Positions 1-5,074 are shown, numbered from the stretch's first letter. The stretch is 23,380 nucleotides of DNA from Timburyella sp030842085 (GCA_030842085.1 JAUUSE010000027.1:1-23380), one strand, 5' to 3'. A program made the numbers and translations. The notes: a model not told the origin generated them from the sequence alone.

Positions 1-150
1 TGTCAGTTTTATCCGGCGGACTTTCGGCTGTATAAGCATTACTGCTGCAACTTGATATCGCCTCTGTATTGCTTTGAGCGGATGATGCGCTGCATGACGG
101 CAGCAAGAGTGCCATTATGCAGACAGATAAAATATTATTTCCTTTTTCAT
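1..150 (-). pseudogene. lipoprotein gene, N-terminal part, frame broken near the start
   Basis: On the minus strand an ATG (148-150) follows the RBS-like AGGTG at 5 nt, but its frame (MKKEIIFYLSA) stops after 11 codons. If the run of five A after the ATG had six, the frame would read MKKGNNILSVCIMALLLPSC followed by SASSAQSN and stay open to the window edge. That is a textbook lipoprotein signal peptide (Lys-rich start, hydrophobic stretch, lipobox LPSC) with a Ser-rich tether. The gene is therefore either a frameshifted pseudogene, a slipped A-run or an assembly error. The rest lies outside the window, so the function of the mature protein is unknown. Confidence 0.45.
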
Positions 151-409
151 TTTTGCACCTGCATTGTTTTAAACTGAACTAATATTAGATTTTCTTGCGG
201 CATTTTTAAAAAATAACTGTCAATTACTGTCAAAATTGGTTTGTGTATGAAAATATTAGCGAGATATTTAATAAATTTTACGGCAAAAAATATGTAGGAA
301 AATCTGGCTCTCACGCAGCTTATGCTATATAACAGCTGTTGTCTAACATGAGCTTAAGCCGCATTATTCCTGGTATTTTAGATAATATAAGAAAAATCTT
401 ATAAACGTC
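151..409. other. A+T-rich intergenic spacer
   Basis: No gene is seen between the lipoprotein start and the tRNA promoter. At 217-236 there are two tandem 10-bp units (ACTGTCAATT, ACTGTCAAAA). Read on the minus strand they give two TTGACA hexamers upstream of the lipoprotein gene, but no good -10 lies at the right distance from either, so they are only possible promoter or operator parts. Confidence 0.4.
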
Positions 410-438
410 TTGACACAAGAGCTAAAGTTAGGTAAAAT
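410..438 (+). promoter_or_regulatory. sigma-A promoter of tRNA-Thr
   Basis: TTGACA (410-415), a 17-nt spacer and TAAAAT (433-438). Transcription should start near 445, about 13 nt before the tRNA. Confidence 0.85.
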
Positions 439-457
439 AATTGAGCACATATTTTAT

Positions 458-533
458 GCTACTGTGGCTCAGTTGGTAGAGCAGCTGATTCGTAATCAGC
501 AGGTCGCCGGTTCAAGTCCGGCCAGTAGCTCCA
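458..533 (+). tRNA. tRNA-Thr (anticodon CGU), CCA encoded
   Basis: A complete cloverleaf: acceptor GCTACTG pairs with CAGTAGC, discriminator T, encoded CCA (531-533). The anticodon arm GCTGA/TCAGC holds the 7-nt loop TTCGTAA, so the anticodon is CGT, reading ACG (Thr). The T arm has GGTTCAAGTCC. The gene has its own promoter and terminator. It is the integration target for the element to its right: everything from the anticodon loop onward is duplicated at 3947, so the 3' half of the present gene was probably supplied or restored by the element. Confidence 0.95.
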
Positions 534-700
534 ATGAAAAACACCGCTCCTTGTGAGCGGTGTTTTTTTATGCTGCTTGGTCGGCGAGAACCGGCCGTTT
601 GTATATTGGGAGCGCTTTTGAAAAATAAGCAGTAAGCCATTTGGGAGGGCTGCTGAAAGTGAGTGCTTAGAGCGTCACCCAAGTCCGGCCAGTAGCTCCA
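488..700 (+). repeat. left att repeat (attL), 213 bp
   Basis: 488-555 is identical to 3947-4014 (68 bp), and 550-700 is identical to 4889-5039 (151 bp). Read together they form one 213-bp left repeat whose right partner is split by an insertion. The segment includes the tRNA anticodon loop to CCA, the terminator, about 110 bp of non-coding sequence (571-680) and a second 21-bp tRNA tail (680-700). Confidence 0.8.
541..569 (+). terminator. Rho-independent terminator of tRNA-Thr
   Basis: Perfect 9-bp stem ACACCGCTC/GAGCGGTGT with loop CTTGT, followed by a T run. The loop sequence CTTGTG is also the exact junction of the second inserted segment (see 4009-4888). Confidence 0.9.
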
Positions 701-702
701 GG

Positions 703-742
703 AAAAAAAGAAGCCCTCAAAAGCCTTAGCTCATGAGGGTTT
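703..742 (-). terminator. terminator of the integrase gene
   Basis: On the minus strand, a 9-bp stem with one G-U pair (711-719 with 734-742) is followed by CTTTTTTT. It overlaps the integrase stop codon and shields the tRNA side from element transcripts. Confidence 0.7.
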
Positions 743-1616
743 TCTTTATGTTATCAACAGGACTGTAATTAGAAAAGGTGACTGCTAATTTAAAAGGTGT
801 AGTCTGTACATACCTCTTTGTCATTTCAAGGGTAGTATGACCAAGTATAGACTGTAAGGAATATACATCCCCGCCGTTCTCCAAATACCTTGTAGCAAAG
901 GTATGCCGTAGCAAATGAGGTCTTAAACGTGATATGCCTGTTTTAACTTTTAATCGCCGGAAAAGCTGTCTTATCGTTGTAATTTCTATACGACATAATG
1001 TGTCTTTTACGAATAAAGCGGTCTTAATGTCGGAATTTCTGAAAGAATGTACATACCTCAAAAGATACTTCTTTGTATTAAGACCGACAGGTACAAAGCG
1101 CTCCTTGTTTCCTTTACCTCTGACAACTATATATCCCTCTGAAAGATGTAAGCTGCCAACATTAAGACATACTGCCTCGTTAAGCCTAAGACCGCTGTCA
1201 AGCATAAGCAGACAAATGCAAATATTACGAAGTCCAATAAAAGTTTTAGTATTAAAGCTTGATAAAAGGATATGTATTTCATCATTTGTAAGTACGTCAA
1301 TAACCTTTCGGGCGGCTTTTGGAAGCTTAAACTTATCAGACAAATTAAAAGATATATATTCCTCATGATAGCACCATGTAAGAAAAGCTCGGACGGCCCT
1401 GATATATGTTTGTATTGTTACGCTTGTAACAGGCTTAGACTTAAGATAAAGATAATATGACTTTAAATGATTGACATTAACGGAAGTTATCAAAATATCG
1501 CCTGTAAAGGCCATAAAAGACGTTATGTTCTTATCATAGTATCTTATCGTATGTTTTGAATTACCCCTTATCTCATGCTCTATTAAATACTCCTGCAAAC
1601 ATTCACTAATAAGCAT
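726..1616 (-). CDS. int: tyrosine recombinase/integrase of E1
   Basis: A 296-residue phage-type integrase of the XerC/D-like family. The N-terminal SAM-like core-binding domain (about 1-95) is followed by the catalytic domain (about 105-285) with every expected residue: R144 (SGLRLNEAV), K168/K171 (GKGNKER), H234 and R237 (RPHLLRH), H260 (ILGHTT) and the nucleophile Y269 (KRYVQ). It should catalyse integration into, and with a helper excision from, the tRNA-Thr att site next to it. The open frame extends upstream to a TTG at 1671-1673 overlapping rep, but the ATG at 1614-1616 gives the normal N-terminus (MLISECLQEYL) and lies 31 nt after the rep stop. It is probably co-transcribed with rep and ends in its own terminator. 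Confidence 0.92.
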   Translation of the reverse strand: MLISECLQEYLIEHEIRGNSKHTIRYYDKNITSFMAFTGDILITSVNVNHLKSYYLYLKSKPVTSVTIQTYIRAVRAFLTWCYHEEYISFNLSDKFKLPKAARKVIDVLTNDEIHILLSSFNTKTFIGLRNICICLLMLDSGLRLNEAVCLNVGSLHLSEGYIVVRGKGNKERFVPVGLNTKKYLLRYVHSFRNSDIKTALFVKDTLCRIEITTIRQLFRRLKVKTGISRLRPHLLRHTFATRYLENGGDVYSLQSILGHTTLEMTKRYVQTTPFKLAVTFSNYSPVDNIKKTLMS

Positions 1617-1647
1617 ATTACTAAACCCCAAAATAAATATTTTATTA

Positions 1648-2673
1648 CTAAAAATTAATCTGTTCAAGAACAACAGGGATATCAGAAGCTAAAGAAACCA
1701 AATCATCATAACAAGTATATTCAGACATAGGAAGCTCAAAAGTGCAAAAATGACCATTTTCAAAATAATGATAAACAACAATATCTATACGACGCTTCAA
1801 CTGGTCAAAAGTATCAAGAGAATTATACTCTGTAACCATTTTTGAATAAACATCTTCAGGTGGTAAAACAGAAGTAATATGGACCTCATTCCACAAAGCA
1901 ACAGCATTTGTATAACGACAAGGAACTTGACAACGATAACCATCCAAAAGACTTAATAATAAAGAATGTCTCATCTGTCCACGAAATTCATCCATAAAAA
2001 GAATAGGCTCACCGTTATATTTATCAAAACCATGCTCATAATCATTAACAAGATAAATACTTTCTTCACCATATTTATCAGACAAAGAAGTAAGAGTATA
2101 ACTTTTACCAGTACCAGAAGAGCCTACATGCCAATAAACATTAACATCACGCTTAATAGGAGTAGACTTAAAACGAGCTCGATAATAAGCATCACGAATA
2201 TATTTTTCATAACGACGAAAAGAAAAAGAAATATCCATAATTTCATTAGGTGTTTTACCTTGCGACAACAAATCTTCTATAATATCAAAATCTCTACGCT
2301 GACCTTGGAAACCTTTAATTTCACCATAACGATTAGAAAAAACGATAATTTCGCCTTTTTCTTGATATTTACCACGCTTATTAATATAATCCTCTGCCTC
2401 ATCTTTATTACCTTTTGTAGGCTCAATATGCATACTCGGATAAACTTTTTTAATAGCACTAAAGCGCAAAGCTTTTGTATCTTCAAAAACAGCATGACAA
2501 TGTTTTAAACCATCAGAAGATATACAATAAGTAACTGCACAAGTACGCTGAGGATTATCTTTTATCCATAAAGAAATGATATCATCAACTATCTCTTGTG
2601 GAGAGCCAGAAAAACCATGTTCCTCTGGATTATTAAGAACACAAAACCATGATTTTGAAACTAATTCAGACAT
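1648..2673 (-). CDS. rep: CRESS-DNA-type replication initiator (HUH endonuclease + SF3 helicase)
   Basis: A 341-residue Rep built like those of circoviruses and geminiviruses. HUH nuclease domain (1-110): motif I FCVLNNP at 10-16 (circoviruses have FTLNNP), motif II HCH at 58-60 binding the divalent metal, motif III Y96-I-N-K99 with the nicking tyrosine. Superfamily 3 helicase domain (about 175-300): Walker A GSSGTGKS at 184-191, Walker B ILFMDEF at 224-230, motif C HITS at 265-268, candidate arginine finger R294/R295. It should nick the origin at 2891-2927, stay bound to the 5' end and unwind during rolling-circle replication. The ATG has AGGAG at 6 nt. Related Reps are known from bacterial plasmids and integrated elements proposed as relatives of eukaryotic ssDNA viruses. 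The assignment is firm; whether the element replicates is inferred. Confidence 0.93.
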   Translation of the reverse strand: MSELVSKSWFCVLNNPEEHGFSGSPQEIVDDIISLWIKDNPQRTCAVTYCISSDGLKHCHAVFEDTKALRFSAIKKVYPSMHIEPTKGNKDEAEDYINKRGKYQEKGEIIVFSNRYGEIKGFQGQRRDFDIIEDLLSQGKTPNEIMDISFSFRRYEKYIRDAYYRARFKSTPIKRDVNVYWHVGSSGTGKSYTLTSLSDKYGEESIYLVNDYEHGFDKYNGEPILFMDEFRGQMRHSLLLSLLDGYRCQVPCRYTNAVALWNEVHITSVLPPEDVYSKMVTEYNSLDTFDQLKRRIDIVVYHYFENGHFCTFELPMSEYTCYDDLVSLASDIPVVLEQINF

Positions 2674-2691
2674 AAAAAACTCCTATTTTTA

Positions 2692-2901
2692 TTTTGTAAC
2701 GAAGTTAATAGGTTGTTTTGTAACGAAGTTAAATAAATAAAAAATAAAAAAGGATTAAAGATAAGAAAAACAAAGGAAAATTTTGTAACGAAGTTAAAAG
2801 ATAAAAAATTTTGTAACGAAGTTGTAACGAAGTGAAGTTACATCACATAAGGCCCAACCATGCAGTATAGAACACATTTTGTAACGTGTAACGAAGTTAA
2901 C
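2692..2901. repeat. iterons upstream of rep
   Basis: The unit GTAACGAAGTT, usually preceded by TTTT, occurs exactly at 2696-2706, 2720-2730, 2785-2795, 2813-2823 and 2888-2898. A 10-base match lies at 2824-2833, a truncated copy (GTAACG) at 2881-2886, and a diverged inverted copy at 2919-2929. The last direct copy forms one arm of the origin stem. All lie between the origin and the rep start, as expected for Rep-binding sites that also repress rep. Confidence 0.85.
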
Positions 2902-2927
2902 AGGTAATACTATACTGTTAACTTCGT
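2891..2927 (-). other. candidate rolling-circle origin: stem-loop with TAGTATTAC
   Basis: An 11-bp perfect stem (ACGAAGTTAAC 2891-2901 with GTTAACTTCGT 2917-2927) closes a 15-nt loop. On the minus strand, the rep coding strand, the loop contains TAGTATTAC (2904-2912), which fits the conserved nonanucleotide cleaved by circovirus and nanovirus Reps (nick TAGTATT/AC). The stem arms are themselves iteron sequence. Origin, iterons and rep are on one strand in that order, as in circoviruses. Confidence 0.82.
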
Positions 2928-2962
2928 AAAAAACGCGGGCCCGCAGTGCGCGGGGGCCCGCG
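2928..2962 (-). terminator. strong G+C-rich terminator upstream of the origin
   Basis: A 9-bp all-G/C stem CGCGGGCCC/GGGCCCGCG (2934-2942 with 2954-2962) is followed on the minus strand by TTTTTT. It would end transcripts from the two small leftward genes before the origin and iterons, so rep needs its own promoter. It is strikingly G+C-rich inside an A+T-rich element; a role as single-strand origin cannot be excluded. Confidence 0.72.
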
Positions 2963-2969
2963 TACATTA

Positions 2970-3236
2970 CTAATCCGACATTTTAATTCCTTTATCATTA
3001 ATTCCTTTATTAGAGACAGACAAATAAGGATATATATCACGTGAAATATTAGATAAATCAAACTGACGCTGTATAAGTAAATCACGAACACGGTTAAAAC
3101 AAAGGTAAAAAACATCTTCTGAAAAACAAGAATGTAAAGACGGCTGAGGAGCTTCAAGCATAGCTAAAACAAGAATATCTATACGAATATCATCAACAAG
3201 ATTTCCAAAAGTATCCGCTAATTCCAGTACATCCAT
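2970..3236 (-). CDS. hypothetical protein of E1 (88 aa)
   Basis: I do not recognise the family. The 88-residue product (MDVLELADTFGNLVDDIRID...) is acidic at the N-terminus and looks mostly helical, with no membrane segment, signal peptide or clear motif. AAGGAG lies 9 nt before the ATG, and the gene starts 3 nt after the stop of the AlpA-like gene, so both belong to one leftward transcript that ends at the G+C-rich terminator. Its place between the excisionase-like gene and the origin suggests a role in copy control, partition or excision; this is inference from position only. Confidence 0.65.
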   Translation of the reverse strand: MDVLELADTFGNLVDDIRIDILVLAMLEAPQPSLHSCFSEDVFYLCFNRVRDLLIQRQFDLSNISRDIYPYLSVSNKGINDKGIKMSD

Positions 3237-3239
3237 ATA

Positions 3240-3425
3240 TCATTTCTCCTTAGAATTTAAAACAGAATTAGAATTAATCCATTTCAAAACCTCTTCTAAA
3301 TCATAACGAATAATTTTTGTACCCAAACGTTTAAAAGGAAGTCCAAGCTTTCTATTACGCCATAAGAAAACCCTATCTACTTTAAGAAAATTACAAAGCT
3401 CATTTTCAGTTAATAAATTACACAT
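3240..3425 (-). CDS. AlpA/excisionase-like winged-helix DNA-binding protein
   Basis: A 61-residue protein of the MerR-like small HTH family used by plasmids and integrative elements as excisionase or regulator. The HTH covers about residues 5-25 (LTENELCNFLKVDRVFLWRN), followed by the usual GLPFKRLGTKIIRYDLEEVLKWI wing. AAGGAG precedes the ATG by about 8 nt. It is the first gene of the leftward operon driven by the promoter at 3468-3497, under the divergent repressor. It most likely acts as recombination directionality factor for the integrase, though a transcriptional role is also possible. Confidence 0.8.
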   Translation of the reverse strand: MCNLLTENELCNFLKVDRVFLWRNRKLGLPFKRLGTKIIRYDLEEVLKWINSNSVLNSKEK

Positions 3426-3445
3426 AAAAAAATCTCCTTTTAAAA

Positions 3446-3497
3446 TATTGCATTATGCTATATTAATATTATAGCGTATTGCAATAATAAATGTCAA
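3446..3497 (-). promoter_or_regulatory. divergent control region: leftward promoter with palindromic operator
   Basis: On the minus strand TTGACA (3492-3497), an 18-nt spacer and TATAAT (3468-3473) form a strong promoter for the two small genes. Two 17-bp half sites in inverted orientation (3446-3462 and 3470-3486; 15 of 17 positions match) cover the -10 and spacer. A third AATATTGCAA motif lies at about 3503-3512. A weaker rightward promoter (TTGCAT, 16 nt, TATAGC) overlaps, so the repressor probably controls both directions. Confidence 0.7.
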
Positions 3498-3583
3498 GAA
3501 AAAATATTGCAAAACGAAATAAAAATAAAAAGGATTAATTGAATAAAAAAGAAAAGTCTGATATTATAAAAAAGGTGATAATA

Positions 3584-3901
3584 ATGCAAGAAACACTTGG
3601 AGCAAGATTAAAAATATTAAGAGAAAAAAGCGGAATGACACAAGAAGAAATTGCGGCAATATGCAATATTCATCAAGCAACATATAATGGATATGAAAAA
3701 GACAGAAGAAAACCAGATTTAGAAACACTTACAAAATTAGCAGATGTACTACAAACAAGCACAGATTATCTATTGGGAAGATATAGTCTAAAAGAACAAA
3801 TGAAAACATTTTTTAATGCAGGAATAAAAACAGGACAAAAAGCCAAAAAAATATACAAAGAAGAAAAAGCAAAAGAAAATAAAAAAGCAAAAAAAATATA
3901 A
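3584..3901 (+). CDS. Cro/CI-type XRE repressor of E1
   Basis: A 105-residue protein with an N-terminal XRE helix-turn-helix (about 5-62: ARLKILREKSGMTQEEIA, then TYNGYEKDRRKPDLETL) and a very Lys-rich tail (KKIYKEEKAKENKKAKK). There is no peptidase or sensor domain. ATG 3584 has AAAGGTG at 6 nt and gives the usual N-terminus. An in-frame TTG at 3539 with AAAGGA would add 15 residues and is the alternative. Transcribed away from the AlpA-like gene across an operator, it is the likely lysogeny or maintenance switch of the element. The lack of a LexA-like cleavage domain suggests induction does not go through self-cleavage. Confidence 0.85.
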   Translation: MQETLGARLKILREKSGMTQEEIAAICNIHQATYNGYEKDRRKPDLETLTKLADVLQTSTDYLLGRYSLKEQMKTFFNAGIKTGQKAKKIYKEEKAKENKKAKKI

Positions 3902-3927
3902 AAAAGGCAGTGCAAGAAAACACTGCC
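3900..3927 (-). terminator. hairpin terminator at the right end of E1
   Basis: 7-bp stem GGCAGTG/CACTGCC (3906-3912 with 3921-3927). The T run lies on the minus-strand side, so it best stops leftward transcripts entering E1; it may also end the repressor mRNA less efficiently. Confidence 0.55.
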
Positions 3928-3946
3928 AAAGATATATAAATTTGTA

Positions 3947-4014
3947 ATTCGTAATCAGCAGGTCGCCGGTTCAAGTCCGGCCAGTAGCTCCAATGAAAAA
4001 CACCGCTCCTTGTG
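3947..4014 (+). repeat. right att repeat of E1, first part (68 bp)
   Basis: Identical to 488-555: the tRNA-Thr anticodon loop to CCA plus the left arm and loop of its terminator. It stops at CTTGTG, where foreign sequence (E2) begins. The rest of the repeat resumes at 4895. Confidence 0.9.
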
Positions 4015-4060
4015 CGGCACTCCGTAAAGAAGAATCTACCACGGATATTGTAAACAAAAA

Positions 4061-4089
4061 AAGTCCCTCCAGATGAGGAGGGGCTTTTC
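4061..4089. terminator. bidirectional terminator at the left end of E2
   Basis: 10-bp stem AAGTCCCTCC/GGAGGGGCTT with one G-U pair and loop AGATGA, with an A run before and TTTT after. It can end the leftward XRE gene. Confidence 0.75.
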
Positions 4090-4181
4090 CTTTTGAACGG
4101 TATGGATTTTGGGGTAAAAATCCGATGCTCGCCGCCGCACTTACGGACAATGCAGGGAATCCCACTTCATAGGCAAGGTGA

Positions 4182-4715
4182 TTAAATCACATTGTATTTT
4201 TTGGCATATTCACAAACCAAAGACCGAAAGTGTTCATGCTTGAAATTTCTGTTTATATCCGTAATATCCACGTATAATCCTGCTTTTAAATTCTGTATGA
4301 TTGCCTCACCAACAAAAGCTTCAAAAATATAATCGTCAGAAAAAGCAGCTTCGATTTCCGTATTCATCCCTGAATCGATCCCTTGAATTGCATAACGATA
4401 AATAATGTTATGGTTGCCTAACAGTTCGCCCATCCTTTTCAAGCAATTAATTCCCTCAATCATATCGTGTACTTTTATTTTGCCTTTAAAAATCACGTGG
4501 TGTTCTCCGCCCAAAAGAATATTGTCAATAGTGGTTTCGAGAACGTTTGCAAGATCTGGTAAAACGGAAACATCAGGCAATGTTTCACCGCGTTCCCATT
4601 TGCTGACCGATTGGAAAGTTACTCCTATACGCTCTCCTAACTCATTCTGTGTGATACCTTTTGAAGCACGAAGTAAAGCAATTTGCGTGCCTACTTTTTT
4701 ATTATCAATATTCAT
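4182..4715 (-). CDS. XRE-family transcriptional regulator of E2
   Basis: A 177-residue protein with an N-terminal XRE domain (about 8-65: IALLRASKGITQNELGERIG, then VSKWERGETLPDVSVL) and a C-terminal domain of about 110 residues that I do not recognise (from HHVIFKGKIKVHDMIEG to the end). SVSKWERG is the typical recognition-helix region of clostridial Xre regulators, and the C-terminal part may bind a ligand or mediate dimerisation. The start is ATG 4713-4715 with AAAGGG about 10 nt upstream. It is the only gene of the inserted segment and has its own promoter and a palindromic operator, so autoregulation is likely. Its target beyond itself is unknown. Confidence 0.82.
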   Translation of the reverse strand: MNIDNKKVGTQIALLRASKGITQNELGERIGVTFQSVSKWERGETLPDVSVLPDLANVLETTIDNILLGGEHHVIFKGKIKVHDMIEGINCLKRMGELLGNHNIIYRYAIQGIDSGMNTEIEAAFSDDYIFEAFVGEAIIQNLKAGLYVDITDINRNFKHEHFRSLVCEYAKKYNVI

Positions 4716-4741
4716 ATATTCCGTACCCTTTCATTGTATTT

Positions 4742-4796
4742 TATATCGCAATCCGGTTTGCAATATAATTATACTGTTGGACCTTGAATTAGACAA
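4742..4796 (-). promoter_or_regulatory. promoter and 26-bp palindromic operator of the E2 XRE gene
   Basis: TTGTCT (4791-4796 on the minus strand), 17 nt and TATAAT (4768-4773). Directly downstream, 4742-4767 is a palindrome centred on CCGG (core GCAA-N-CCGG-N-TTGC; 22 of 26 positions symmetric) covering the start site. This is a classic repressor position and points to autoregulation. Confidence 0.75.
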
Positions 4797-4859
4797 TAAC
4801 TTGGAACGTTAGTTTTTTTCAAAATTGTTTTCGGTAAACAACTATGTAAAACTCAAAAA

Positions 4860-4891
4860 AAGAGGCACCTTCCTTACGGAAGCCGCCTCTT
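4860..4891. terminator. hairpin at the right end of E2, cut by the junction
   Basis: Stem AAGAGGC/GCCTCTT (4860-4866 with 4885-4891) with an inner CTTCC/GGAAG. An A run precedes it, giving a T run on the minus strand. The last bases of the right arm coincide with the CTTGTG junction. Confidence 0.65.
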
Positions 4892-4894
4892 GTG

Positions 4895-5039
4895 AGCGGT
4901 GTTTTTTTATGCTGCTTGGTCGGCGAGAACCGGCCGTTTGTATATTGGGAGCGCTTTTGAAAAATAAGCAGTAAGCCATTTGGGAGGGCTGCTGAAAGTG
5001 AGTGCTTAGAGCGTCACCCAAGTCCGGCCAGTAGCTCCA
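4895..5039 (+). repeat. right att repeat of E1, second part (145 bp)
   Basis: Identical to 556-700. With 3947-4014 it completes a 213-bp copy of the left repeat, split by E2. It ends with the 21-bp tRNA tail at 5019-5039. Confidence 0.85.
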
Positions 5040-5067
5040 TGAAAAACACCGCTCCTTGTGAGCGGTG
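5019..5067 (+). repeat. older tRNA-tail/terminator duplication
   Basis: Matches 513-562 (the last 21 bp of the tRNA and the terminator hairpin) except for one deleted A. It is a third footprint of the tRNA 3' end and probably the scar of an older element whose body is gone except for the 110-bp segment. Confidence 0.7.
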
Positions 5068-5074
5068 CTTTTTT
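5047..5074 (+). terminator. duplicate of the tRNA terminator
   Basis: 8-bp stem CACCGCTC/GAGCGGTG with loop CTTGT, then CTTTTTT. It may be the original terminator displaced by integration. Confidence 0.8.

Larger units (their letters stand above)
488..4014. mobile_element. integrated CRESS-Rep element E1 in tRNA-Thr
   Basis: A unit of 3459 bp is bounded by perfect direct repeats of the tRNA-Thr 3' part (488-555 and 3947-4014; the repeat continues to 700 on the left and in 4895-5039 on the right). It holds five genes: tyrosine integrase next to the left end, CRESS-like Rep, an 88-residue unknown protein, an AlpA/excisionase-like protein and a divergent Cro/CI-type repressor, plus a stem-loop origin with iterons. 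Rep, origin and iterons are features of rolling-circle plasmids and ssDNA viruses. Integrase, small HTH protein, repressor and tRNA att sites are features of integrative elements. I infer an integrative plasmid or provirus-like element that can excise as a circle and replicate by rolling circle. No capsid or relaxase gene is seen. The genes are clearly more A+T-rich than the flanking chromosome. Confidence 0.85.
4009..4888. mobile_element. 880-bp insert E2 carrying one XRE gene
   Basis: The segment lies between two CTTGTG copies (4009-4014 and 4889-4894) and interrupts a repeat that is continuous at 488-700. Joining 4014 to 4895 restores the tRNA terminator exactly. The implied circle junction, GCCGC-CTCTTGT-GCGGC, is a symmetric site resembling the terminator target, which favours site-specific recombination over random insertion. 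It carries one regulator gene, a terminator at each end and no recombinase, so it is either a deletion remnant or is moved in trans. Confidence 0.6.

Noticed and set aside
571..680. 110-bp repeated segment as a possible small RNA gene
   Set aside because: No promoter of its own, follows directly after the tRNA terminator, and no convincing overall fold was found; it is better explained as part of the att duplication.
1966..2508. 180-codon open frame on the plus strand inside rep
   Set aside because: Exact antisense of the firmly assigned rep gene; the composition (Ile/Thr/Asn-rich, no domain) is what the complement of an A+T-rich gene gives.
2692..2901. Repeated units that could be taken for a CRISPR array
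   Set aside because: Units are only 11-17 bp, irregularly spaced, partly overlapping and one is inverted; the context of Rep and origin fits iterons.
3947..4014. Second tRNA gene
   Set aside because: Only the part from the anticodon loop onward is present; the acceptor 5' strand and D arm are missing.
3971..4165. 64-codon leftward open frame across the right att site
   Set aside because: It reads through tRNA remnant, junction and terminator hairpin, has no supporting RBS or family, and is split by the recombination boundary.
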